Of a stretch of 64,000 bases of DNA, positions 48,883-56,199 are shown piece by piece; positions within the stretch are counted from its first letter, which is position 1, and each line of letters begins with the position of its first letter. Position numbers and translations under genes: made by a program. The notes under the pieces are model-generated. The model did no database searches, had not been told where the DNA came from, and saw only the letters and a program-made list of their open reading frames with translations. Origin of the DNA: Pyxidicoccus parkwaysis (GTDB lineage: Bacteria; Myxococcota; Myxococcia; Myxococcales; Myxococcaceae); NCBI RefSeq assembly GCF_017301735.1, contig NZ_CP071090.1, positions 6,314,001 to 6,378,000 of the forward strand. Direction: 5' to 3'.

Positions 48883-49104
48883 TCAGCGGCGCGAGCCCAG
48901 CCAGAAACCCACGACGAAGGCCGCGCCGATGCACGCGTGCGGATGGCGGCGCACCCACTGGCGCCAGTCGGCGGCCACCGCCACCTCCTCGCGCAGGGCG
49001 CTCACGTGCGTGGCCAGCTCCGCGCGCGTGCGCTCGATTTCCGCCCGGAGCGCCGCGGCGCTCTGGGGGTTGGCGGACTTGGGCAATCCATTGCTAGCGG
49101 CCAT
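48883..49104 (-). CDS. DUF3618-like membrane protein
   Basis: 73 residues. SAAALRAEIERTRAELATHVSALREEV is the DUF3618-type helix, followed by RRHPHACIGAAFVVGFWLGSRR as anchor. It overlaps the holin-like gene by 11 bp, so the two are coupled. Confidence 0.75.
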   Translation of the reverse strand: MAASNGLPKSANPQSAAALRAEIERTRAELATHVSALREEVAVAADWRQWVRRHPHACIGAAFVVGFWLGSRR

Positions 49105-49555
49105 TCCGCGGCTCCTTGAAGTACTCGCTGTTGGCGTCCCGGAGCGTATTCACGGGAGCGGCCATCGGGGACTGGGTCAGCGCGGCCATGCTGCGCGACA
49201 GCTCGTCCGTGCTGTCGTTCATCACCCGGCGCTCCTTCAGCCGCTTCACGGCCCAGAGCGCGCCGCCGGCGCCGCCCGCGAGGTTGACGAGCCCCACCGC
49301 GCCCAGCGCCCCGGCCCAGCCGAGCCACGTGGACAGCAGCGCGGCAATCGCTCCGCACACGAAGGCATAGCCCACGAGGATGAAGGGCACGAAGGCGGCA
49401 ATCATCGCCACGTCCAGGCCGGTGGCCTTCACGTCCTCCGCGAGCTCCAGCCGGGCGAGCTGCAGGTGCTGCGTCACCAAACGGCTGAAGCCGTCCGCCA
49501 TGCGCCCGACGAGCGCGGAGATGCCGCGCTCGGTCTGTTCACTCCCCACGTGCAT
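49094..49555 (-). CDS. Phage-holin-superfamily/DUF1469-like membrane protein
   Basis: 153 residues. After an N-terminal helix (GISALVGRMADGFSRLVTQHLQLARLEL) come two membrane segments separated by a short turn (VAMIAAFVPFILVGYAFVCGAIAAL; GALGAVGLVNLAGGAGGALWAV). This is the layout of the chromosomal holin_3_6/DUF1469 family, not a lysis cassette. First of the five-gene cluster. Confidence 0.75.
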   Translation of the reverse strand: MHVGSEQTERGISALVGRMADGFSRLVTQHLQLARLELAEDVKATGLDVAMIAAFVPFILVGYAFVCGAIAALLSTWLGWAGALGAVGLVNLAGGAGGALWAVKRLKERRVMNDSTDELSRSMAALTQSPMAAPVNTLRDANSEYFKEPRNGR

Positions 49556-49698
49556 GTGCTTCTCCGGCCGGCGCCCACGTCCCTGTCGGGTGGGGGCCAA
49601 CCTAGGCACCCCACCTCCGCGCGACAACCACGTCACGTCGGATCTGTCCGGCGTTCGCAAGCGTCGGCCACTGAACGCGCCCGCCGTCCCGGACAAGG

Positions 49699-50463
49699 CT
49701 AGCCGATGAGCTGCACGGGGAGAGAGTGGGGCCCTTCCACGGAGATGGGTGCCTCGAAGCGCAGCACCAACGGCAGGTGGTCCGAGGCCACACGGCTCGT
49801 CAGGGTGCGGTGGGGGTGGATGTCCAGCGGGCGCACCCCCGCGTCCACGTAGATGCGGTCCAACCGCAGCATGGGCATCCGGGTGGGATACGTGCGCGCC
49901 GGAGCCTTCAGCTCCAGCGCCACGTCGTGGATGGCCTGGCGCACCAGCGAGGGCACCGGGCCGTTGCCCAGGTAGTTGAAGTCCCCGCACACCACCAGTG
50001 GGTCCTTGCGCGCGGCCTCGCGGAGGATGTCCGCGGACAGGAGCAGCGCCTCCTGCCGGCGCCGCTCCGCCAGCCGCAGCCCCAGGTGCAGGCTGAAGAC
50101 GTGGAGCTGCTTGCCGGCGCCCAGGTCCAGGTCGCACCGCAGCGCGCCCCGCGGCTCGCGGCGTCCCACGCTCAGGTCATAGTTCTTCGACTTGAGGATG
50201 GGCAGCCGCGAGAGAATCGCGTTGCCGTAGCGCCGGCCGTTGCGCACCACGTTGGGGCCGAAGGCCATGTGCATGCCGAGCATGTCCGCGAGGTGCTCGG
50301 GCTGGTCCTCCCTCGGCGTGACGTTGCGGAAGTCGCCCACCTCCTGGAGGGCGACGATGTCCGCGCCCACCTCGCGAATCACCGAGCCCACGCGCGCCAG
50401 GTCGAAGCGGCCATCGGTGCCGATGCCGCTATGGATGTTGTACGAGACGAGGGTCAGCTCCAC
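49699..50463 (-). CDS. Endonuclease/exonuclease/phosphatase (EEP) family hydrolase
   Basis: 254 residues. SYNIHSGIG, IVALQEVGD (metal Glu), VVCGDFNYLGNG (catalytic Asp/Asn) and ASDHLPLVLRF (catalytic His) are all present. The family cleaves phosphodiesters in nucleic acids, lipids or nucleotides; the substrate is not predictable. No signal peptide, so cytoplasmic. Nine bp separate it from the upstream unknown gene, so they may be co-transcribed. Confidence 0.88.
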   Translation of the reverse strand: MELTLVSYNIHSGIGTDGRFDLARVGSVIREVGADIVALQEVGDFRNVTPREDQPEHLADMLGMHMAFGPNVVRNGRRYGNAILSRLPILKSKNYDLSVGRREPRGALRCDLDLGAGKQLHVFSLHLGLRLAERRRQEALLLSADILREAARKDPLVVCGDFNYLGNGPVPSLVRQAIHDVALELKAPARTYPTRMPMLRLDRIYVDAGVRPLDIHPHRTLTSRVASDHLPLVLRFEAPISVEGPHSLPVQLIG

Positions 50464-50472
50464 GCGCGCGAC

Positions 50473-51009
50473 TCAGCTGTGGACGAGGTGGAAGCGCCGG
50501 GCCGCCAGCCGCACCACCTCCACGGGCAGCGAGGCCAGCCGCGTCACCGCCTTGGCCGCGTCTCCCAGCCCGCCCTGGATGGCCTGCAGCTGGCGCTGAG
50601 CCTCGTCCATCAGGTCCGCCCACCGTCCGCGCGGAGGCAGCTCCTTCGTCGGAGGCAGCGCGCCGATGGGCGCCGTGCCGCCAATGACGGGCGCCTGGGC
50701 CCGGGGGGTGGCCGCGCCGGCGCCCTTCTTCTGCCGGGGCGCCTTCTTGAACGACGGGCCGTGGGAGAACTTGGCGTCGGGCTCGGGGCGGGCGAGCTCC
50801 TCCAGCTCCGCCTCCATCTGGTGTGCCTGGTAGAGCTCCTCGGTTTGCGCGTGGCTCTTCCCGTAGTGCACGCCCTCATGGCTGCCCATCTGCTCCGGAT
50901 GGGCGCCCGTCTTCTTCACGCGCGCCTTGTCCTCGTCGCGCAGGCTGCGCTTCTGCGCGGGCAGCGTCTTCGGGACCTGGAAGTGGTCGTAGCTATAGGG
51001 ACGGGGCAT
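50473..51009 (-). CDS. Hypothetical basic protein
   Basis: 178 residues; GGAG lies about 9 nt before the ATG at 51009. It starts MPRPYSYDHFQVPKTLPAQK. The middle is charged and disordered, with a Lys/Arg stretch (KKAPRQKKGAG), and the C-terminus forms an amphipathic helix (VTRLASLPVEVVRLAARRF). No recognised domain. It precedes the EEP hydrolase by 9 bp and is probably in one transcript with it. Confidence 0.6.
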   Translation of the reverse strand: MPRPYSYDHFQVPKTLPAQKRSLRDEDKARVKKTGAHPEQMGSHEGVHYGKSHAQTEELYQAHQMEAELEELARPEPDAKFSHGPSFKKAPRQKKGAGAATPRAQAPVIGGTAPIGALPPTKELPPRGRWADLMDEAQRQLQAIQGGLGDAAKAVTRLASLPVEVVRLAARRFHLVHS

Positions 51010-51311
51010 CCGCGAATCTCCAAGAATCGAGTCCGTCCAGAAGCTAGGGAGCACCGATGGCCCAGGGTACGCCTTGACGGCACATGCCCCGGCCGCTCGC
51101 CTCCCCTCCAGGCATGCAGCCGGCGTCAACCGGGCTCGGTACCTTCCAAGTACCGGCAATGTCAGGCAGTCATCGCTCCTTCGCCGGGCAGCCGGCAGAG
51201 CGTCTGGAGGCAGGCGGCACGGCGAGCGCTTCCGGGGGATGGAGCAGGCGTGCGGCGACCTTCCTTCCCACTGCGGGAAGAGGAAGCGCCTGTGTGGTGT
51301 AAGAACGGCCC
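51010..51311. other. Intergenic region between divergent genes
   Basis: 302 bp with no supported gene. It contains a hairpin, CTTCCTTCCC / GGGAAGAGGAAG (51260-51286), 25 bp before the M23 peptidase start, and GGTAC-cttccaa-GTACC near 51138. No clear promoter could be assigned on either strand. Confidence 0.5.
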
Positions 51312-52505
51312 ATGCCTTCGCTCCCCGCTGGCCGGAAGTATTCCACCTCGCCCTACCTGCTGCTCGCCCTGCTCGCCCTCGGTGCGAAGGCCCAGGCCGC
51401 CGCGCCGTCACAGGCGACTACGCCCGCGACTCCCGCTTCCGCCGCCACGGCCGCCGCGAGCGCGCCCATGGCCGCCACGCCCAAGCCCGCCGCGCCTGCG
51501 CTCAAGAGCGGCACCGCCACACCCGCCCCCGCCGCTCCCGCGCTCATGGGCGGCGCCGCCCCCACCACCTCCGCGCCCACGGCCCCTGCCGCCAAGGCGG
51601 CCGCTTCCGCGGCGGCAGCGCCCACCGTCTCCGCGCCCGAGTCTCCGCCGCTCGCGGAGGGCCGTCCCCTCCTGACGCTGCAGCCCGGCGCGGCCAAGCC
51701 GGGAGACCCGGTGCTCGTCCTGGTGCGCGGCATGGCCGAGCTGCCCTCGGGCACGCTGGCGGGCCGGCCCCTGAACTTCTTCCCCTGGGGCGAGGGCTTC
51801 ATGGCCATCACCGGCCTGCCGGTGGAGATGGCCCCGGGCGTCGCGCCCGTGAAGGTGCTGGGGCCCGCCGCGCCCGGCGCCGCGCCCCTGGAGCTGACGG
51901 GCACGCTGGACGTCGTGGAGCCCGGCTACCCCGCTCGCGAGCTGAAGGTGTCCGGCAAGTACGTGGAGCCGCCCGCGAGCGTGAAGGCCCGCATGGCCGC
52001 GGACCGCCGCGCCTTCGCCCAGGCCTTCTCCCAGTCCTTCGCCGCGCCCATCTTCGAGCAGAACTTCGCCTGGCCGCGCCAGGACCGCATCACCGCGCCC
52101 TTCGGTGACCGGCGCACCTTCAACGGCAAGCTGTCCAGCCAGCACTTCGGCGTGGACATCGACGGCGACCCGGGCATGCCCATCCTCGCCGCCAACGACG
52201 GCGTGGTGGTGATGTCGCGCGACTGCTACTCGTCCGGGAAGACGGTCATCGTCCACCACGGCGGCGGCCTCTACACCTCGTACTTCCACATGTCCCGCAT
52301 CGGCGTGAAGAACGGCACGCGCGTGAAGCAGGGCCAGCAGCTCGGCCTCGTGGGCAGCACCGGCCGCGTCACCGGCCCGCACCTGCACTGGGGCGTGAAG
52401 GTGGATGGCTTCTGGGTGGACGGCGAGCAGCTGCTCCGCCTGGACTTCTTCCCTCCCGCCACGCCCGGCGTCGCCGCCGGGTCCACGCAGGTGGGCACGC
52501 CGTAG
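51312..52505 (+). CDS. Exported M23 (LytM-type) peptidase
   Basis: 397 residues. A hydrophobic signal (YLLLALLALGAKAQA) leads into an Ala/Pro/Thr-rich linker to about residue 105, then a beta-rich domain and the M23 domain (about 245-375). Zinc and catalytic motifs SQHFGVDIDG and TGPHLHWGV are intact, so peptidoglycan hydrolase activity is likely. The long Ala-rich linker would let it span the periplasm. Six bp separate it from the convergent enoyl-CoA hydratase. Confidence 0.9.
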   Translation: MPSLPAGRKYSTSPYLLLALLALGAKAQAAAPSQATTPATPASAATAAASAPMAATPKPAAPALKSGTATPAPAAPALMGGAAPTTSAPTAPAAKAAASAAAAPTVSAPESPPLAEGRPLLTLQPGAAKPGDPVLVLVRGMAELPSGTLAGRPLNFFPWGEGFMAITGLPVEMAPGVAPVKVLGPAAPGAAPLELTGTLDVVEPGYPARELKVSGKYVEPPASVKARMAADRRAFAQAFSQSFAAPIFEQNFAWPRQDRITAPFGDRRTFNGKLSSQHFGVDIDGDPGMPILAANDGVVVMSRDCYSSGKTVIVHHGGGLYTSYFHMSRIGVKNGTRVKQGQQLGLVGSTGRVTGPHLHWGVKVDGFWVDGEQLLRLDFFPPATPGVAAGSTQVGTP

Positions 52506-52511
52506 CACGCG

Positions 52512-53309
52512 TCAGCGGTCGTTCCACTTCGGCGGGCGCTTCTCCAGGAACGCGGAGATGCCCTCGCCCGCGTCGTCCGCGAGCACGTTCAGCGACAGCT
52601 GCGACGCCAGGTACTCCAGCGCGGCGGGCAGCGGCATGTCCTCCGCGGTGAAGAAGGCGCGGCGCCCCAGCGCCATCACCGCCTGGCTCTTGCCGGCCAG
52701 CTTCCCCGCCAGCGCCCCCACCGCGGCGTCCAGCTCCGCCGCGGGCACCACCCGGTTGACCAGGCCCAGCGCCAGCGCCTCGCGCGCCGGCAGCCGGTCT
52801 CCGGTGAGCACCAATTCCAGCGCGCGCTTGCGGCCCACGTGCCGCTGCAGGAGCGCCATCATCATCATCGGGAAGAGGCCCACGTCGATTTCGGGCGTCC
52901 CGAAGTCCGCGCCCTCCACCGCGACGGCCAAATCACACGCGAGCACCAGCCCCAGGCCGCCCGCCAGCGCGTGGCCGTTGACGCGGGCCACGGTGGGCTT
53001 CCTCGCCTCCTGGAAACGCGACAGCAGCTTCCCGTAGGAGCGCCGTCCCTCGTGCGTGGCCAGGAAGCCCTCGTCCCCGGCCATCTGGCCCAAATCTCCA
53101 CCCGCGCAGAACACCTTCTCGCCCGCGCCGGTGAGCACCACCACGCGGACGGCGGCGTCGGCCTCGGCGCGCTCCAGGCCCGAAATCAGGCCCCGCACCA
53201 CGGCGGGAGACAGCGCGTTGCGGGCCTTGGGCCGGTCGATGGTCAGGTGCGCTTGGGCGCCCTGGACTTCGTAGCGGACTTCTCCGGCGGCTTCTCCGAC
53301 GACTTCCAT
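52512..53309 (-). CDS. Enoyl-CoA hydratase/isomerase family protein
   Basis: 265 residues, crotonase fold. Oxyanion-hole residues lie in VFCAGGDLGQM and GHALAGGLGLVLACD; an acidic candidate is in FGTPEIDVGLFPMMMM, where GAGGT of classical crotonase is replaced by a Met run. This variant is common in acyl-CoA metabolism proteins. The first 67 bp overlap the TetR gene, and both lie on the same strand. Confidence 0.88.
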   Translation of the reverse strand: MEVVGEAAGEVRYEVQGAQAHLTIDRPKARNALSPAVVRGLISGLERAEADAAVRVVVLTGAGEKVFCAGGDLGQMAGDEGFLATHEGRRSYGKLLSRFQEARKPTVARVNGHALAGGLGLVLACDLAVAVEGADFGTPEIDVGLFPMMMMALLQRHVGRKRALELVLTGDRLPAREALALGLVNRVVPAAELDAAVGALAGKLAGKSQAVMALGRRAFFTAEDMPLPAALEYLASQLSLNVLADDAGEGISAFLEKRPPKWNDR

Positions 53310-53959
53310 GCGGGCACCTCTTCACCTTGGGATTCCGTGAGGACGCCGTAGAGGAAGGAGTCGGCAATCTGCGCCTTGGCCCGCTCGAGGTTGGCGGCGT
53401 CACGCGAGTCGGTCAGCCCCACCACGAAGGCGGTGAGCCCCATCTCGATGTTGCCGAAGAGCAGGGCCGCGGCGAGCTGCGGGTCCATGTCCGCGCGCAG
53501 CTCCCCGGACGCCTGCGCCTGGGCGAAGAGCCCCGAGCTCAGGCGGATGGCGTCCACGAAGGCCGTCTGCCGGTTGATGCGGGAGCCCGCCGGGCTGCGG
53601 GCAATCTCCAGGATGAGGACCTTCACCGCGCGCGGGTCCACCCGGTACGCCTCGAAGGCCACGTCGACGATTCCGCGCACCTTCTCCGCGAGCGTCCCTT
53701 CCGTCTCCACCACCGCGCGCACGCGCGTGACGAAGCCGCTCCAGCCGGTGTCAAACACCGTCTCCAGCAGCTCGTCCTTGTTCTTGAAGTAGTGGTAGAC
53801 GAGCCCGTACGCGACGCCCGCCTCCTTGGCGACGTCCGCGATGCGGCACCCGTGGTAGCCCTTGCGTGCGAACACGTCGATGGCCGCGCGCAGGATGGTG
53901 CGGCGGCGCTCGCTCTCGCGCGAGCCGTTCTCCGCCGCCGTCTTGCTCTGCTGACCCAC
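53243..53959 (-). CDS. TetR-family transcriptional regulator
   Basis: 238 residues. The N-terminal HTH reads RIADVAKEAGVAYGLVYHYFKNKDELL (about 40-66). The ligand domain resembles FadR/YsiA-type acyl-CoA regulators, fitting the coupled enoyl-CoA hydratase. The C-terminal 20 residues are Lys/Pro-rich and overlap the next gene. Autoregulation through the inverted repeat before its start is likely. Confidence 0.88.
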   Translation of the reverse strand: MGQQSKTAAENGSRESERRRTILRAAIDVFARKGYHGCRIADVAKEAGVAYGLVYHYFKNKDELLETVFDTGWSGFVTRVRAVVETEGTLAEKVRGIVDVAFEAYRVDPRAVKVLILEIARSPAGSRINRQTAFVDAIRLSSGLFAQAQASGELRADMDPQLAAALLFGNIEMGLTAFVVGLTDSRDAANLERAKAQIADSFLYGVLTESQGEEVPAWKSSEKPPEKSATKSRAPKRT

Positions 53960-53970
53960 GACGTCCTCCC

Positions 53971-53999
53971 CCGGCGATGTTGATTCGCCAATCGGCCGG
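53971..53999. promoter_or_regulatory. Possible TetR operator
   Basis: GATT-cgcc-AATC (53982-53993) lies inside a longer imperfect palindrome flanked by CCGGCGAT and ATCGGCCGG, 11 bp upstream of the TetR start. Confidence 0.35.
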
Positions 54000-54080
54000 G
54001 GGGCCGACCCTACGGAGGGAGGGGCCCTGGGGTCAATGCCTTGTTGCGGCAGACACCCGGGGCCCCCTGAGTCCCCTGCC

Positions 54081-55628
54081 CTACTTCACGCGGCCTTTGA
54101 CGGTAGGACCGACGACGCCCACCTTGTGGCCCTCGAGCTGGGCGGCCGTGTAGTAGCACGTCGGCGCCACCTCCCAGGGCACGGGCGGGTTGCTCTCCGG
54201 CGGAGGAGTGCCCTCGGAGGGCTGCTCGTGGACGTCCTTCACCGAGTAGCTCTCGAACTTGAACGCGGGGTACGTCATCGCGATGCCGGTGACGACGGGC
54301 GCCACCTCGACGGGGCCAGACGCGCCGCCGGTGCAGCCGTCATCCTCGGAGTTCTGGGCGATGCGGTTGTACCAGGGGTCCGACACGAGGAACGACACCG
54401 TCTGCGCGCCGAAGTGCTCGACGATGAAGGTGGTCTCGTCCGTGCCCACCGGCGGGCGGATCTGCCGGAGCACCTCCCTCGCGTCCAGCGCGTGCGGCCA
54501 GCCCGTCCAGAGGATGCGCTCCTGCGCCCAGATGACGGTGGACTCGTCGAACTTCTCGTTCTTCCCGTTCCACTTGCCGTCGCCGTTGGCGTCGACGAAG
54601 CGCTCGCCCGGGTCCCACGTGCCGTTGTCGTTGTTGTCGACGAAGGGCTCCGTCAGGTCCTCGAAGAACTCACCCGGGTCCCACACGCCGTTGTTGTTGT
54701 CGTCGTTGAACGCCTCCTCGCCGTTGGTGACGGCGATGAGGGAGACGAGGTTGTCGCGCGGGTTGTTGATGATGCCCGGACGGATGGGGTCGGGGCGGCG
54801 CGGCTCGGGGCGGGGGGCCTGGGGGTCGATGACGGCGCCGTAGGCCGCCACGGGGTTCTCCACCCAGAGGAACGGGTGCATCCACAGCGGGGCGATGTAG
54901 TCGCCCGTGTGGGTGAGGTCCTTCGCCGGGCTCCACGTGAAGGTCCCCGGCTCCACGTCCTGGGGCAGCGGGTACGAGGACTTGTAGAGGACCTCGGCGT
55001 TGCCCACCACGTCCGTGGACGTCTCGGCGCTGGGGCCGATGGTGCCCGCCTCCGTGAGGAAGGACACCTGGGCGCCGATGACGCCGTCGCCGTTGCGGTC
55101 ACCCACGTGGGCGATGCAGCGCACCTTCACGCCCGCGATGAGGTTGCGCGTCTCGTCCCAGGCGCCAATGGCGTGGTGCAGGCCCGAGCCGACACCGGAG
55201 AACGAACCGCACTGGAAGGTCAACTGGCGGGAGTTGGCGCCGGCACCGGCGAAGCTCACCACCGGGCTGATGGCCGTCTTCGTCTCGCCTTCGCTGCCAG
55301 TCGCGGTGGCAATCACGACGACGGAAGCCACGCGGCCGCCCCGGGCCACCAGTTGCACGGAGACGATGCCGTCCCCGACGTTGGTGGTGCCCTCCTCGGG
55401 CGACAGCTCCACCCCCGGCACTGGCGACTGCAGCGCGAAGGACACCTTGGCGCCTGCCTGCGGCTGGCCGTTGGCGTCCACCGCTCGGAAGCGCAGGGTG
55501 GTGATTTCACCCAGTCTCGGCTGGGCCGGTGACTGGTCCACGAACTCAAGTGTGGCGGGAGGCGGCGGCGCGCACGCCACGAACATCACGCTCGCGAAGG
55601 CCACCCATGGGGCCAGACCCGGACGCAT
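54081..55628 (-). CDS. Lipoprotein with Ig-like domain and three EF-hand-like loops
   Basis: 515 residues; AGGAG lies 9 nt before the ATG. A lipoprotein signal ends VMFVAC. A big-1/Ig-like region follows (LGEITTLRFRAVDANGQPQAGAKVSF). In the middle, three loops match DxNxNGxWDxxE: DDNNNGVWDPGE, DNNDNGTWDPGE and DANGDGKWNGKN, which fit calcium-binding EF-hand/dockerin-type loops. The C-terminal part is unassigned. A surface or adhesin-like calcium-stabilised role is inferred. It lies downstream of, and on the same strand as, the XRE/lptD group. Confidence 0.75.
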   Translation of the reverse strand: MRPGLAPWVAFASVMFVACAPPPPATLEFVDQSPAQPRLGEITTLRFRAVDANGQPQAGAKVSFALQSPVPGVELSPEEGTTNVGDGIVSVQLVARGGRVASVVVIATATGSEGETKTAISPVVSFAGAGANSRQLTFQCGSFSGVGSGLHHAIGAWDETRNLIAGVKVRCIAHVGDRNGDGVIGAQVSFLTEAGTIGPSAETSTDVVGNAEVLYKSSYPLPQDVEPGTFTWSPAKDLTHTGDYIAPLWMHPFLWVENPVAAYGAVIDPQAPRPEPRRPDPIRPGIINNPRDNLVSLIAVTNGEEAFNDDNNNGVWDPGEFFEDLTEPFVDNNDNGTWDPGERFVDANGDGKWNGKNEKFDESTVIWAQERILWTGWPHALDAREVLRQIRPPVGTDETTFIVEHFGAQTVSFLVSDPWYNRIAQNSEDDGCTGGASGPVEVAPVVTGIAMTYPAFKFESYSVKDVHEQPSEGTPPPESNPPVPWEVAPTCYYTAAQLEGHKVGVVGPTVKGRVK

Positions 55629-55788
55629 CAGCGGAGACTCCTGTTGAACGAAGATGGAAGCGCGCTGTGCGAAAGCGACGCACAGCGTGACTCCATCATC
55701 TTCCCGGGCCACCTGCCGTCCAGTCAAGGACAGGACAGGAAGACCGGAGTCCGCTTGCGCTCCAGGCCCGAAGCCCCGAGTGGGGACG

Positions 55789-56139
55789 TCAGGCGGCGGA
55801 GCCGCTGAACATCACCCGCGCGACCCCGAGCAGGCGGTCCACGTCCCGGGCCGTGAGACCCCGGGCGCGTGCGAAGTCAGACAGCGGACGCAGCAGGTCC
55901 TCCGTCTGGGCAAGGGTCTGCTCCGTTCCCGTGAAGAGCTCACCGAGGCTCACGCCGAGCGCGTTGGCCAGGGCGGCCAGCGTCTCCACATGGGGGACCC
56001 GCTCACCGCGCTCGATCATGGAAAGGAAGGAGACGCTGATCTGCGCCCGCTCAGCGAGCTCTTCCTGAGTCCAGCGCTCCGGTCGCTGAGTGCGGAGCTC
56101 GCGGATGCGTTGGCCGATTCGTTTTCCAAGGTCCGACAC
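55789..56139 (-). CDS. XRE-family helix-turn-helix regulator
   Basis: 116 residues from a GTG at 56139, preceded by AGGAG 10 nt upstream; the ATG overlapping that site meets a stop at once. The HTH is TQEELAERAQISVSFLSMIERGERVPHVETLAALANAL. The C-terminal 40 residues form two helices, perhaps for dimerisation. It lies between lptD and the EF-hand lipoprotein, all on one strand. Confidence 0.85.
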   Translation of the reverse strand: MSDLGKRIGQRIRELRTQRPERWTQEELAERAQISVSFLSMIERGERVPHVETLAALANALGVSLGELFTGTEQTLAQTEDLLRPLSDFARARGLTARDVDRLLGVARVMFSGSAA

Positions 56140-56199
56140 GAAATTACATCTCCTGGCTGATTCGAGGTTGGTGGAACCGCCGCGCACCGCGCGTGATTC

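Noticed and set aside
49094..49555. Prophage holin
   Set aside because: No endolysin, spanin or other phage gene is near; the family is a common chromosomal membrane protein.
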